Below are positions 27,142 to 36,830 of a stretch of DNA of 64,000 nucleotides, piece by piece. The notes under the pieces were generated by a model. That model saw nothing but the letters and a program-made list of their open reading frames with translations. It was not told the DNA's origin and ran no database searches. The stretch covers positions 363,323 to 427,322 of the forward strand of contig NZ_JADPIE010000003.1 in the NCBI RefSeq assembly GCF_015666175.1, read 5' to 3'. Within the stretch, counting starts at the first letter, position 1. Each line of letters begins with the position of its first letter. This DNA comes from Halonatronomonas betaini (GTDB lineage: Bacteria > Bacillota > Halanaerobiia > Halanaerobiales > Halarsenatibacteraceae). Made by a program: the position numbers and the translations under genes.

Positions 27142-28002
27142 TTATCTATAAGGTTTTTGATAAAAATCAGTAACTGAATTAGTATAATACATATTATTAA
27201 TAGGATAATTGCGCTGGAAAACCTCAGGTTCCTTTGCTCCAACAGGAACTAACATTAATTTCTGAGGTGAACTATCATTTACATAACGATTATCCAGATT
27301 TGTATCAAAATAATAAAGATAATCTCCTATCCAGTTGAAATATCGAACCATTTTTCTATTATTAAAACCTGGAATTTCTATCTCATTTCTATTATCTACT
27401 AATGCCTGCTGAAATTCTACAGCATTTAAAGGAATATCATTTATAACAGGAATTGCATTCCACTGGGGATCAATAAATACCCATTTATCAAACTCACTAG
27501 AATAGGTTTCAGTTACAACATGACCTGCCCCGGACTTTATTGTTTCAACATCCTTCATTTTTAAGGCCAACACTCTGGAAGGAAAATCTAAAGCATTCAA
27601 ACTCCCGGTTAAAACAATTGCATATTCAACACAGCGAAAATTTCTATTTTGACTAATAGCTTCTCTATAAATTGAGAGAGGATCATTCTGCTCTGGCTGA
27701 TTATTACCATCATGAGACCAGAGATTATGAGTCCAATCAGTTACCGCCAGAATCTTGCTTAAATCAGAATCTTGATCTAAAATTATTTCATCCAGACCAA
27801 ATTTTAAAGATAATCTCTGTAAATATCCGTTATCAGGATCGCTCCATTGAAAATCATAAGCCTGACTTGTCTCCTGCGTAAAGATTAGGCTTTCTATCTC
27901 AACTTCTCCAAATGGAATAAACCTGAATCTATTCGCCAGTAAAGCCAGGATAACTAAAATTGCAAATAAAATTATTAATGATTTAATAATTAACTTTTTC
28001 AT
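27142..28002 (-). CDS. Membrane-anchored transglutaminase-like protein
   Basis: 286 residues with one N-terminal membrane segment (5-24). The likely Cys-His-Asp triad is Cys in NFRCVEYAIVLTG, His in SGAGHVVTE and Asp in WVFIDPQWN, in the order and spacing of the transglutaminase-like superfamily. Such proteins act as cysteine proteases or peptide-bond formers outside the membrane. Substrate unknown. It sits in a run of accessory genes. Confidence 0.75.
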   Translation of the reverse strand: MKKLIIKSLIILFAILVILALLANRFRFIPFGEVEIESLIFTQETSQAYDFQWSDPDNGYLQRLSLKFGLDEIILDQDSDLSKILAVTDWTHNLWSHDGNNQPEQNDPLSIYREAISQNRNFRCVEYAIVLTGSLNALDFPSRVLALKMKDVETIKSGAGHVVTETYSSEFDKWVFIDPQWNAIPVINDIPLNAVEFQQALVDNRNEIEIPGFNNRKMVRYFNWIGDYLYYFDTNLDNRYVNDSSPQKLMLVPVGAKEPEVFQRNYPINNMYYTNSVTDFYQKPYR

Positions 28003-28031
28003 TTAGATTCAACTCCAAATTATTATCTGAA

Positions 28032-28232
28032 CTATTTCTTTTCCATCAAAGATTCTGTATAAATCCTGCCACGATATTTCATAGATCCAGTTAATAGCTG
28101 TTCAATCACCTTTCTGCCTTTTTCGCCAAATACTAACGGATTTAACTCTGGATCTGTTCTAAAAATTAGGTCAGCAACCTTTGCTATATCATGCTTTTCC
28201 TGGTTAAAATGTTCTAAAATAATTTCAGACAT
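28032..28232 (-). pseudogene. Truncated GNAT acetyltransferase remnant
   Basis: 66 codons with a strong GAGGAGGG Shine-Dalgarno. The first 50 residues (HFNQEKHDIAKVADLIFRTD, then LVFGEKG) look like the N-terminal part of a family of GNAT acetyltransferases, but the acetyl-CoA-binding core is missing and a short tail (MKYRGRIYTESLMEKK) follows directly. The simplest reading is an in-frame internal deletion. It could instead be a genuine short protein. Confidence 0.5.
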
Positions 28233-28277
28233 AGTAGATCCCTCCTCATTTTTTAGCAGATATAATAAAACTTAAAT

Positions 28278-29147
28278 TTAGATATTACTAAATATATGAT
28301 CTCTGATTTCATCAGCCGCTAAAGCACCAGTTACATGTCCCTTATCAAATTTTGCCACCTGACAACTCCCATATGATTCTTTTTGAACATCATATCTGAC
28401 AATCCTGTCATTACTGGCCAGTAAGGGAAAGACATTGCTATTATCGCAGTCTGCAAACTTATCAGTAAAATCAAGAAGTTTCTTAAGTTGCTCCTTTTCT
28501 TCCAGGCTAGTCTCTACAACTCCCCGACTATAAATAGATTCAAACAGAGTATCATAAAAATTTGCTCCTGCCATAATCGGTATATATTTATCAGCAGAAT
28601 TATAAAATATATGATGAAAATTACTAACATAACCACCTAAACTGGTTCCTGAAATAACAATATCCTGACAATTTTCACCTTTAAGATATAATATTAAAGC
28701 TTCAATTAAACTTACTGAAGTGGCAGTCATGCCTAAAAAATTATCCAGTGTCACAATATTTTCGCTATATTCTTTCCTGGAACTATGAAAAGGAGCCCTA
28801 ATTAGAATTAAATTAGCCTCTATCTCCTGCTTGGTATAGGGAAATATTTTCTTGAATCCAAAATCAAATGGAGTCTCTGAAGCCCCATGATGATAAATAA
28901 TCGTAATAAATTCTTTTCCTTTCCACTGAGCTATCCTAAATAAAGCATCAAGCTCACCTGCCAGCGTACTGGCCTGCACCTGATGATCTCCTTCCCAATT
29001 GTCTGATGATAGCTTTGGTAATTTAACTTCCAGAGAATCCAGATGCTCCTCTAAAGGCCTGCCAGATAAATCTTCTCGAAAATACTTTTTAATAAATAGC
29101 GATCCAAGTGAGATTGAAGCTGTATCTATCAATCCATGTATATCCAT
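28278..29147 (-). CDS. Cytoplasmic alpha/beta hydrolase-like protein
   Basis: 289 residues without a signal peptide. Elements: YHHGASETPFDFG (oxyanion loop), nucleophile elbow GTSLGGYV, acid ASNDRIVRYD and His KGHVTGAL. The fold is clear, the family and substrate are not. AGGGGG lies ahead of the ATG. It follows the unknown gene at 29164 by 16 bp, so these two are probably co-transcribed. Confidence 0.75.
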   Translation of the reverse strand: MDIHGLIDTASISLGSLFIKKYFREDLSGRPLEEHLDSLEVKLPKLSSDNWEGDHQVQASTLAGELDALFRIAQWKGKEFITIIYHHGASETPFDFGFKKIFPYTKQEIEANLILIRAPFHSSRKEYSENIVTLDNFLGMTATSVSLIEALILYLKGENCQDIVISGTSLGGYVSNFHHIFYNSADKYIPIMAGANFYDTLFESIYSRGVVETSLEEKEQLKKLLDFTDKFADCDNSNVFPLLASNDRIVRYDVQKESYGSCQVAKFDKGHVTGALAADEIRDHIFSNI

Positions 29148-29163
29148 TGTAATAACCCCCTAC

Positions 29164-30282
29164 TCACTTAATTTTTTCTGTATTCTTATTCTCCCAAAAA
29201 GATGAACTCTCTAAACTTGCTAAATTTACTTTCTGCTTATAATAATAATATTTTGGCCAGGAACGAAATATTGATTTCTTGCCAAACATTAGCTTTGTAA
29301 ACAGAGAATCAGGAATTGGCGCCCAGCCATCACCCATATTCATTTTAATTTCAACTATCTCCCCTTCTCTTTCAAGAGAATATTTACCAGAAACTGTACC
29401 CATATCTGGATCAGGTTTGATCTCAACCACTCCATTATAAACCTTCCCAACATTAAGATTTCGAATATCTGGAAACCCTGGATTAAACTCCACTAAAAAA
29501 CGATGTGCTTCTGACTGGTGTTCCATCTTCTCTAGACTACCATCTAAAGAAAAAATCAATTTATTATCATTAATAGTAAGTGAATCATTAATTAGTTCAT
29601 ATTCATCAAGAACTTTCTTGCCGGAACTGGCAAATTCAATAATCTGACAATCAAGGCTATAACGGGTATAATAACGCCACTGAAAGTCTTTAGGAATCTT
29701 ATAAGGAAAAGTATCTATTTTATGGGATTTGCCGCCGATTGTAAGTCTTATTTCAGTTTTATTTTTCCTCACAAAATCAAAATCATACATGAAAAATATT
29801 GGCAGATAAGAAGGATTTTCTGTACTTGAGCCCACAGGTGCTAAAAGATTTAAACCAGAACTCTTCATTTTCGTCTTTTCTATTATTTCTAGCGATATTT
29901 CTCTATCATATTTATCAATAAACTGAAATGATAAAAACAAACATCCACTATCCTTTTCAAAAACAGTCTTCTCCATCTCTACCTGCAGTTGCTCTTTCAA
30001 TCCTTTACCAGCCACATCAAAACTTGCTTGATTATCAACCTTTAAATTCAAATCATCATATACATCTATATAACCATCATTTCTATAAGCAATAATGCTA
30101 AAACCTTCTCCGGTATCACTGCTGGAAAAATATTGAGGCTCTAAAGCAATATATTTACTATCTGGATCATTCTCAAAATTAATTAATACAATTTTTTGTA
30201 TAGGACTGTAATTAAAGCCAAAGGGTAGAATGACAGATTTTCTCTCAGCTATTTTATCAGTTGAATTTATGATATTGATCAC
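29164..30282 (-). CDS. Protein of unknown function, beta-rich
   Basis: 372 residues, no signal peptide or membrane segment. Rich in alternating strands (IVLINFENDPDSKYIALEP, FIDKYDREISLEIIEKT, VYNGVVEIKPDPDMGTVSGK) and aromatic residues near the end (SWPKYYYYKQK). I do not recognise it. The start is uncertain: a GTG at 30282 lies only one base after AGGA and no better candidate exists. It is probably in an operon with the hydrolase at 28278. Confidence 0.65.
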   Translation of the reverse strand: MINIINSTDKIAERKSVILPFGFNYSPIQKIVLINFENDPDSKYIALEPQYFSSSDTGEGFSIIAYRNDGYIDVYDDLNLKVDNQASFDVAGKGLKEQLQVEMEKTVFEKDSGCLFLSFQFIDKYDREISLEIIEKTKMKSSGLNLLAPVGSSTENPSYLPIFFMYDFDFVRKNKTEIRLTIGGKSHKIDTFPYKIPKDFQWRYYTRYSLDCQIIEFASSGKKVLDEYELINDSLTINDNKLIFSLDGSLEKMEHQSEAHRFLVEFNPGFPDIRNLNVGKVYNGVVEIKPDPDMGTVSGKYSLEREGEIVEIKMNMGDGWAPIPDSLFTKLMFGKKSIFRSWPKYYYYKQKVNLASLESSSFWENKNTEKIK

Positions 30283-30333
30283 ATCCTAATTATTTTTAGT
30301 CATCCCCTGAAAAAATGTTAAAGATAATTAAAA

Positions 30334-32247
30334 CTAAAGGAGATTCAAATAATACATAACCCAGATAAATCCTAAACCAGCCAGAGTATAAATAGTATAA
30401 CTTAAACGTCTATATAAACTCTTATTTCCCTTCACCCAACTCCACAGGGTAAATATAAGAGTTAGCCCAACCAACCCTGTAATAAGATAGGGCAAGATAT
30501 AAATGATTTCTCCAAAATCACCAATATCACCGAAGAAAATATCAGGCACACCATATGCCGGGTTAATACTGCTAAACATATTTACAGTCCCTGCAATAAA
30601 AACAACAATACTAATACTCGCCAGCAAGATTAGAACACCAGTAAGGCCTCTTTTATCAACTCGACTTAACTTTTCTCTAAAAACCTTATCAACTAAAAAA
30701 CATCTAATGCTAGTTATTATCATCCAGATAGATAAAAGTAAGATTAAAACTGTTATTCCTCCTAAAAAGATTCTAGATTCATACCATTCTACCTTCTGAA
30801 AAACTCCTGGCCCCCCTGTTATCATTAAAATACCGAATTCTTCATCTTCAATAAAAGCAACTTGATCGATGAATTGTCCACCATGATGATTTCGGTTTTG
30901 AAAAAGCCCTGTTTCAATTTTTCCTAGCTGTAAACTATCACCATAAATATTAAGTCTTAAAAATCCTTCTTCTGAAGCTTCCACATTTGCCCTCTGGAAA
31001 AGATTAATAATCATCTCTTCGCTATTAAAGTTACTCCGGGTTGGATGATACTCGCCGATATAAGCCTCATTAATTTCATTACTGGTTTCAACTGATAATC
31101 CATTTAGCTCCTCTGGAAAATATTGATTCATAAAACTTTTAAAAAAGTTATTCATCTGCATCTGCATTGGATCACCGCCACTATAGGAAACAAAGAGCCC
31201 AAGTTCATGTTCTGGCAGGAGATAGAGTCCACTATAAAAAAGGGTAGTTGCCCCGGTATGAGCAATAACCTGCTCACCATTGATTCTATCTCTGGCAAAC
31301 CCTAGAGCCATTCCCTCAATTTCAGGATGATGGCTAAAATTATAATTATGCATTTCTAAAGCTGTCTCTTCTTGCAGAATCTGGTTATTTTCAAAGCTGC
31401 CTAGTTGCAGGTGAGCAAGCATGAAATTGGCTATATCATTAGCTGTTGTGCTCATAGCCCCGGCAGCATTATTTGATATATATTCAAAGTCTCCCTGGTG
31501 ATATTGTCCACCAGCATATTTATAGGCCCTGGCCAGATCCTCACTTAAATGATCAGGTAATGGCTGACGGAAAGTACTATTATCCATATACAGAGGTTGA
31601 AAAATATTTTCTTCCACATAGTCTTCAAAATCCATACCTGAAACTAATTCAATTATATAACCAGCCAGTCCGGTGGCATAATTTGAATAAGCCATAACAT
31701 CCCCTGCTGGAAATACTCTAGCTGGCAGATATCTCTTTAAATACTGCTCAAGAGTGAGCATATCATCCGCTAAAAGCACAAATAACCCTTCTCCTACATC
31801 TTCAAAACCTGGAGTATGGGTCATTATATTTCTTAATGTGATTGGCTGATCACCAGGAATAGTAAAATCAAGATAGTTATTAATATCTGCATCTAAATCA
31901 AGCTCGCCCTCTTCTACTAACTGCATCACTGCTGTCCAGGTGAAAAGCTTAGAAACTGAACCTGGTCGAAAAAGTGTAACTTCTGGATTAACAGGAATCC
32001 CTGCTTCTAAATCACTATAACCATAGCCTTTAGAAAATAAAAGCTCGCCTTCATTGACTATCGAAACGACTGCTCCAGATATTCTATTCTGATTAATCTG
32101 GGCACTAATAACACCATCTATAAAAGTCTCAACTTCTAATGGATCCAGCTCAATTGCCAGGATCTGGATTGAGAAAAAGACTCCGCAAAGCAGAAAAATT
32201 AATATTGACAATACCATAATAAATTTAGTCTTTCTTTTAATATTCAA
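30334..32247 (-). CDS. Beta-lactamase-related serine hydrolase with C-terminal membrane domain
   Basis: About 637 residues. Signal anchor (residues 10-30), then a class C beta-lactamase/DD-peptidase-like domain: SxxK in PGSVSKLFTW, YxN in AYSNYATGLAG and HTGATTLFYSG. Residues from about 490 hold four or five membrane helices. This layout occurs in Pbp4*/FmtA-like esterases and peptidases acting on cell-wall or D-amino-acid peptides. The TTG at 32247 has GAGAGGGG eight bases upstream. The frame is also open from a TTG at 32286 without such support. Confidence 0.85.
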   Translation of the reverse strand: MNIKRKTKFIMVLSILIFLLCGVFFSIQILAIELDPLEVETFIDGVISAQINQNRISGAVVSIVNEGELLFSKGYGYSDLEAGIPVNPEVTLFRPGSVSKLFTWTAVMQLVEEGELDLDADINNYLDFTIPGDQPITLRNIMTHTPGFEDVGEGLFVLLADDMLTLEQYLKRYLPARVFPAGDVMAYSNYATGLAGYIIELVSGMDFEDYVEENIFQPLYMDNSTFRQPLPDHLSEDLARAYKYAGGQYHQGDFEYISNNAAGAMSTTANDIANFMLAHLQLGSFENNQILQEETALEMHNYNFSHHPEIEGMALGFARDRINGEQVIAHTGATTLFYSGLYLLPEHELGLFVSYSGGDPMQMQMNNFFKSFMNQYFPEELNGLSVETSNEINEAYIGEYHPTRSNFNSEEMIINLFQRANVEASEEGFLRLNIYGDSLQLGKIETGLFQNRNHHGGQFIDQVAFIEDEEFGILMITGGPGVFQKVEWYESRIFLGGITVLILLLSIWMIITSIRCFLVDKVFREKLSRVDKRGLTGVLILLASISIVVFIAGTVNMFSSINPAYGVPDIFFGDIGDFGEIIYILPYLITGLVGLTLIFTLWSWVKGNKSLYRRLSYTIYTLAGLGFIWVMYYLNLL

Positions 32248-32292
32248 CGTACTTGCCCCTCTCAAATTATTAAAAATTTTACTCAATCCAGC

Positions 32293-32937
32293 TTAAACTT
32301 TAAAATCCAATTTCTCTCGCTTACAAATCCGCATAATAGTATCTTTACCAGTAATCAATGCTGTAGGCAACCCTCCAGGAGGCTGCAGCCACTGACCACT
32401 AAGCCACATATTATCCAGACCCTTAATATTTCCAGTATGATTCAACTCTTTCCCCTGTATCGTTGGCCAAAAACCCATAAAAGCACCTTTATAAGCATTA
32501 CAATACCTCTGATAAGTCTGGGGAGTAGCCACATCTAGAACTTCTAGTTTATCTTTCATATCAGGAAAACGGTTTTCCATTGCAGAAATTATAGCCACTC
32601 CAATTCTGTTTTTCTCCTGGAGCCAGTCAAGTTCCCTGTAAAAATGAACAGTCGTATCTCCATACTCAACTGCCAAAAAACTTTCAGGGTGATAAATCTC
32701 AACTCCATCCAGTGCCCCGACTCTATCCCAGAGCTTTCGGAGGCCTGTCCCCTCTTTAGTACCTACCAGCCAGTGAATACAGCCATCAATATGATAACCA
32801 TTACGTTCCCAGCCAGTACATTCACCACCAATAGTATGGTTCTTCTCTAATATCAGGCTTTCAAAACCATTCAACCTGGCAAAAATTCCTGCTGAAAACC
32901 CGGCAATCCCGCCCACAATGATTACAATTTTTTTCAT
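32293..32937 (-). pseudogene. FAD-dependent phytoene-desaturase-like oxidoreductase with internal deletion
   Basis: 214 codons. Residues 1-105 match the FAD-binding N-terminus of the phytoene desaturase/amine oxidase-like family (VGGIAGFSAGIFARLNGF, LEKNHTIGGECTGWERNGY). Residues from about 120 match the C-terminus of the same family (DVATPQTYQRY, NMWLSGQWLQPPGGLPTALITG). Full proteins are near 500 residues, so roughly 280 residues are missing without a frameshift. The dinucleotide motif is also worn (GGIAGFSAG instead of GAGIAGLSAG). It is almost certainly not functional. Confidence 0.75.
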
Positions 32938-32986
32938 AATTAATCTTGCTTCTTTATAAAACAGTTTTAATATTTTTTATGATTAT

Positions 32987-33706
32987 TTAAAGTATAAAAC
33001 CTGCAATTATTGAAACCCCAACAGCAACAACATTACTCATGCTATGCATTATCATTGGATAAATCATACTCTTTGAGCGCTCATAACAAATCCCGTATGC
33101 AATCCCAAGAACTGCAGCATATACCAGTTGGAAAGGATCATAGGTCATTGAAAACGGAAAGAAGCTAAAACCAATATGGGCCAGTGCAAAAACAATAGCA
33201 GCAATGACATTTGCATTGCTTATTTTTCCATTAAAAAAATCCCCTCTGATATAAAGGGAAAGCATTGTAATCGCAAAGGCCCGAAAGATCAACTCTTCAG
33301 ATGGCCCTGACAAGAAAAACTGAAATCCAAGCTGGCCAAAAACATTTCTTATTGTTAAAGGATAGGGAAAAGCCCTAAAAGTTCCTGCCAGAAAAACAAT
33401 GATTAGTGAAATTATTATATAAGTGCTAAATATTATTGCAAAAAGACGGACAAAAAATAAACCTGCCTTTTTATCGCCTAAAGTAAAACCAAACTTATAA
33501 TCCTTAACTCTGGCAAGGATTAGCATAACTACAAGAAAAAATAAAGCCTGGGCTATATGATGAACAGAAATCCAGGCAAAAGCGCCATCAGGATCAATAC
33601 CTGCATAGCTAAACTGGTCAGCAAACAAACCTGCCATCCTGGGAACCCCTAAAAGAATAAATGATAAAAATAAAACCCAGCCTAATTTTATAATAATATT
33701 TTTCAT
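32987..33706 (-). CDS. CPBP family intramembrane metalloprotease
   Basis: 239 residues with about eight hydrophobic segments. The CPBP/Abi motifs are present: EELIFRAF (EExxxR) in the fourth or fifth helix, FALAHIGFSFF (FxxxH) and a final AYGICYERS..H segment. Such proteases mature CaaX-like, bacteriocin or sporulation substrates; nothing nearby identifies one. The ATG at 33706 is chosen over an upstream TTG (33715). Confidence 0.87.
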   Translation of the reverse strand: MKNIIIKLGWVLFLSFILLGVPRMAGLFADQFSYAGIDPDGAFAWISVHHIAQALFFLVVMLILARVKDYKFGFTLGDKKAGLFFVRLFAIIFSTYIIISLIIVFLAGTFRAFPYPLTIRNVFGQLGFQFFLSGPSEELIFRAFAITMLSLYIRGDFFNGKISNANVIAAIVFALAHIGFSFFPFSMTYDPFQLVYAAVLGIAYGICYERSKSMIYPMIMHSMSNVVAVGVSIIAGFIL

Positions 33707-33792
33707 TTTAATCAAGCCTTTTTATTATAATTTAGAACTTTATAAAATTCTAACCAGCATAGTTATTTAGTTTTTCTAAAAGGTCAGTCCGA

Positions 33793-34743
33793 CTATTTAA
33801 CACTGTAATACTTACTAAGCTTATCAATCGAAGGAATATCAACTTTATTTCTATCTATATTGGTCATTAGTTCTCTATAAATATACTCCATCTCATCCCT
33901 TGCATCTCTAGGATGGCCTTCAACACTTGATTTAGCAAATTCTTTCCGCATCATCCAGCCAATTAGAGCTACCATTAAAAAGTTTGGAATATACTTAAAA
34001 ACTTTAATCACTTTAGGACTTGGCGGTATACCTGAGAGTTCAAGAGCTTTAATAGCTTCTTTGGTTGCCTTCGTTGCATCATATAATAATTCCTTATCAT
34101 TACCCAGTTTTTTCATATCAATACCTGAGGCATATATAGCTGGAACAAAGCCTGACATCAGCATTGCTGCATGATACTTTAACCAGTAAACCATATCAGT
34201 CCGAATCTCAACTTTGTAACCTCGCATCTTTCTTAATAATCCGGCTACAGCTTCAGTTCTTGGCCTGATTTTCCCATCAACTTCTCCAATCGGTATTTTA
34301 TACTGTTTTTTCTCATCAATTTTAAGCACAACAACTTTAGGGTCCTCCCTGTGACCACCAGGATAAGGAAAACCTAGCATCACCCTATCTTTACCTAAAG
34401 CAGCAATTAATTCTTCAGGCCCGGCAGCATTATTCCCCATAAATAAATAGGTCGGTACATTCTTATTTTTAGCAAGGTCTGGAATTATCAAATCAGCGTG
34501 GTTCTTCCTCATTGCTATTATTACCAGGTCATAATAGTCATCAGAATTAAAGGAATCGACAACTTTAACTTTCTCGACTTCTTCTATCTCTGTGCCCTCA
34601 ATATTAATGATAGCTCCATATTCTTTAAGGTCTTCTAATCTCTTGCCCCTGGCCAGAAGAGTAACATCTTCATCGGCTTCATTGAGCCTTGCAGCCATTA
34701 AAGTTCCTAGCGGTCCTGCCCCAAAAATTAAAGTCTTCATCAT
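33793..34743 (-). CDS. 2-dehydropantoate 2-reductase family protein
   Basis: 316 residues of the ApbA/PanE fold. N-terminal NADP Rossmann motif FGAGPLGTLMAARL, then VIIAMRKNHAD and MGNNAAGPEEL (the NN segment of the family). The C-terminal helical domain contains YWLKYHAAMLMSG and a hydrophobic stretch (FLMVALIGWMM) not usual in PanE. True PanE makes pantoate for CoA; this divergent member may have another substrate. AGGAG precedes the double ATG. Confidence 0.82.
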   Translation of the reverse strand: MMKTLIFGAGPLGTLMAARLNEADEDVTLLARGKRLEDLKEYGAIINIEGTEIEEVEKVKVVDSFNSDDYYDLVIIAMRKNHADLIIPDLAKNKNVPTYLFMGNNAAGPEELIAALGKDRVMLGFPYPGGHREDPKVVVLKIDEKKQYKIPIGEVDGKIRPRTEAVAGLLRKMRGYKVEIRTDMVYWLKYHAAMLMSGFVPAIYASGIDMKKLGNDKELLYDATKATKEAIKALELSGIPPSPKVIKVFKYIPNFLMVALIGWMMRKEFAKSSVEGHPRDARDEMEYIYRELMTNIDRNKVDIPSIDKLSKYYSVK

Positions 34744-34781
34744 CTCACTCCTTTTGAGATATTTTTCAAGAAATAGATATT

Positions 34782-35240
34782 TTAAAAAATTATCAGGCTC
34801 ACAAGCAGCCCAAATAAAGAACTATAAATAATCATCTCAAACTGAAACTTAAAGAACATTGTTTTATTTAAATAACGTTCCTTTAAATATACAAAGCCTT
34901 CAATGTTATCAGAGCAGGGGGCAGCACAGGCAATATGGGTAAAGATAAAGACCAATCCAAAAAAGAATAAAAAACTCATGCCAAAACTAAGCTCCCCGAG
35001 GGGAATGATAATTGGATATAAGATAAAGGACATTAATAATCCCCGCAATAATTGAGCTGGAAGAAACCACTTGCCAACATGGCTCTTTTCTTTAGGATTT
35101 GACATATCCCGGACATAATCCATTAACCGATCCTTACTCTCATAAATATCCTTACTGATCTTGAGAGCCAGGGCTCCTGCAAAAATATAAGAAAAAGTGT
35201 GAATTAACACAAACCAGATACTGAGTCTAAAATATTCCAT
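34782..35240 (-). CDS. Membrane protein of unknown function
   Basis: 152 residues from the ATG at 35240, which follows GGGGAGGG. Four hydrophobic segments (7-25, 60-80, 85-108, 135-152). A small Cys pair (HIACAAPCSDN) follows the third helix. Family not recognised. It is flanked by the ketopantoate-reductase-like gene downstream and a hydrolase upstream on the same strand, with gaps of about 40 bp, suggesting one transcript. Confidence 0.7.
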   Translation of the reverse strand: MEYFRLSIWFVLIHTFSYIFAGALALKISKDIYESKDRLMDYVRDMSNPKEKSHVGKWFLPAQLLRGLLMSFILYPIIIPLGELSFGMSFLFFFGLVFIFTHIACAAPCSDNIEGFVYLKERYLNKTMFFKFQFEMIIYSSLFGLLVSLIIF

Positions 35241-35284
35241 TTTATCCCTCCCCTTATTCTCCCCGCCAATCAAATAAAAAAATT

Positions 35285-36082
35285 CTAACTTGCCAGTAAA
35301 TCTATACTTTGCAGAAACGACTTTAAAACCATATTAAATTTTTCTGGATTATCCTGATTTGCAATATGATGAGCATCTTCAATTTCCACTAAGTCTGATC
35401 TGTCATGACTATTATGCCACTTTACAGAAAGCTTCTTAATAAAGTTAAGGTCATGATCTCCATAGAGAATTAATAGATCATGGTCCAGAGGTTTTGAAAG
35501 ACCATCAGACATGTCATTAAACATCTCCAGAGTTAAATGCTTTATTAAATTTTTACCATTGGCTGAAGTTATTTCTTGCAAATACTCCTGAGTCCTAGGT
35601 TTAAGGGCTTTATGGAGGGCAAATTTTTTGTAAAGAAAGTTTTCTGGCACTAAAAGCATTGTTAAAGACGTAAATGGCTTAAATGCCTTAATAATTGCTG
35701 GGTATCCTGGATATAGAGAACCTCCACCTAAATGGACTGAGGCAATTACTCTATCAGGATCCTGTTCAGCTATTCTCTGTACAACAAAGCTCCCTAGCGA
35801 CTGACCAACCATCACTGCTCTCTCAATTTCAAGGGAATCCAGTAGATTAATAATTGACTTTGCAGAAGTCCCTGAAAATTTATTGTATTCATCAATATTT
35901 GATGATTTTCCATGACCAGGCAAATCTAAAATAATAACCCGATAGCTGGATTCAAAAGCAGTGGCCTGCTCTAAAAATGTTCTATGATCCATACCCACCC
36001 CATGCAAAAATACAATCGCCGGATTATGCTTTTCCCCATAATCCTGATAATATATTTCACTATTATTAGCTCCAAAATACAT
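35285..36082 (-). CDS. Alpha/beta hydrolase
   Basis: 265 residues, cytoplasmic. FLHGVGMDHRTF, LDLPGHGKSS, nucleophile elbow GQSLG, acid YGDHDLNF and His DAHHIANQDNP form a standard catalytic set of the esterase/lipase/haloperoxidase group. The ATG at 36082 fits AGGGGTG; a GTG at 36091 overlaps that site. It heads the likely operon 36082-33793. Confidence 0.88.
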   Translation of the reverse strand: MYFGANNSEIYYQDYGEKHNPAIVFLHGVGMDHRTFLEQATAFESSYRVIILDLPGHGKSSNIDEYNKFSGTSAKSIINLLDSLEIERAVMVGQSLGSFVVQRIAEQDPDRVIASVHLGGGSLYPGYPAIIKAFKPFTSLTMLLVPENFLYKKFALHKALKPRTQEYLQEITSANGKNLIKHLTLEMFNDMSDGLSKPLDHDLLILYGDHDLNFIKKLSVKWHNSHDRSDLVEIEDAHHIANQDNPEKFNMVLKSFLQSIDLLAS

Positions 36083-36240
36083 TATCATCACCCCTATCTT
36101 AGATTCAAATCAGGTAGTCACTAAAATTTTGTTATTATAAACACATAAACTCTATTATAAACATGATTATATATGATTATTTGTAATAAGTCAATCTTAT
36201 ATTCTAATTTATTAATTATTTTAATTTTAAAATTAAATAT

Positions 36241-36714
36241 TTAATGTTTATTATCTACATATTCAATCTCATGCTTTTCACACCATTCTATAGCTATTTC
36301 CCTATATTTTTGATCTTGGTAGTCATACCATTCATCAGCTATATCATATTGATAGATTTTATCTTTGAACCTACTAAAGGCTCCTCTCCCCTGAATAGCC
36401 TTACACATTATATTTCTTAGATTATTATCTTCAATTGAATAGCAAAAGCTTTCCATAATTTCGTAATCATCAATTTCATAGTCTTCTGGTAATTTAATAT
36501 AATCAAAAGTTGAAAGAATATCTATTGCAGCTTTTATATTTTCTTGCTGCCATTCTGGAAATTTATTAATATCCGGATCTCCTTCTGCTTCCATTAATTC
36601 ATAATCTGTAATCATAAAAATTGCACCAGTTTTTTTAGAATAATAATATTTAACCTCCCTCATGCTAAGGGTAATTGCTTCTATAACATCTTCTAAATTT
36701 ACTTTAGCTTTCAT
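36241..36714 (-). CDS. UPF0158 family protein
   Basis: 157-residue acidic soluble protein of the UPF0158 family (function unknown). NLEDVIEAITLSMREVKYYYSKKTG opens the protein and QGRGAFSRFKD and WYDYQDQKYREIAIEWCEKH are the conserved C-terminal segments. AGGTG precedes the ATG. Monocistronic. Confidence 0.85.
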   Translation of the reverse strand: MKAKVNLEDVIEAITLSMREVKYYYSKKTGAIFMITDYELMEAEGDPDINKFPEWQQENIKAAIDILSTFDYIKLPEDYEIDDYEIMESFCYSIEDNNLRNIMCKAIQGRGAFSRFKDKIYQYDIADEWYDYQDQKYREIAIEWCEKHEIEYVDNKH

Positions 36715-36770
36715 ATATTATCACCTACTTTTAGTTTTTAATATTAAACTAAACACTTAAGATTAAATTA

Positions 36771-36801
36771 GAAAAATAAAAGCCGGCATATTGCAGCCGG
36801 C
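36771..36801 (-). terminator. Terminator of merR-like gene
   Basis: GCCGGC at 36782-36787 and 36796-36801 form the stem; on the minus strand it is followed by TTTTATTTTTC. It lies 30 bp after the regulator stop codon. Confidence 0.8.
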
Positions 36802-36830
36802 AAAAAGGCTTATACAAAGTCCAAAGCTTA

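Noticed and set aside
27018..27242. 74-codon ORF with a hydrophobic N-terminus
   Set aside because: Overlaps both the flavodoxin gene and the transglutaminase-like gene in another frame; no Shine-Dalgarno; a shadow.
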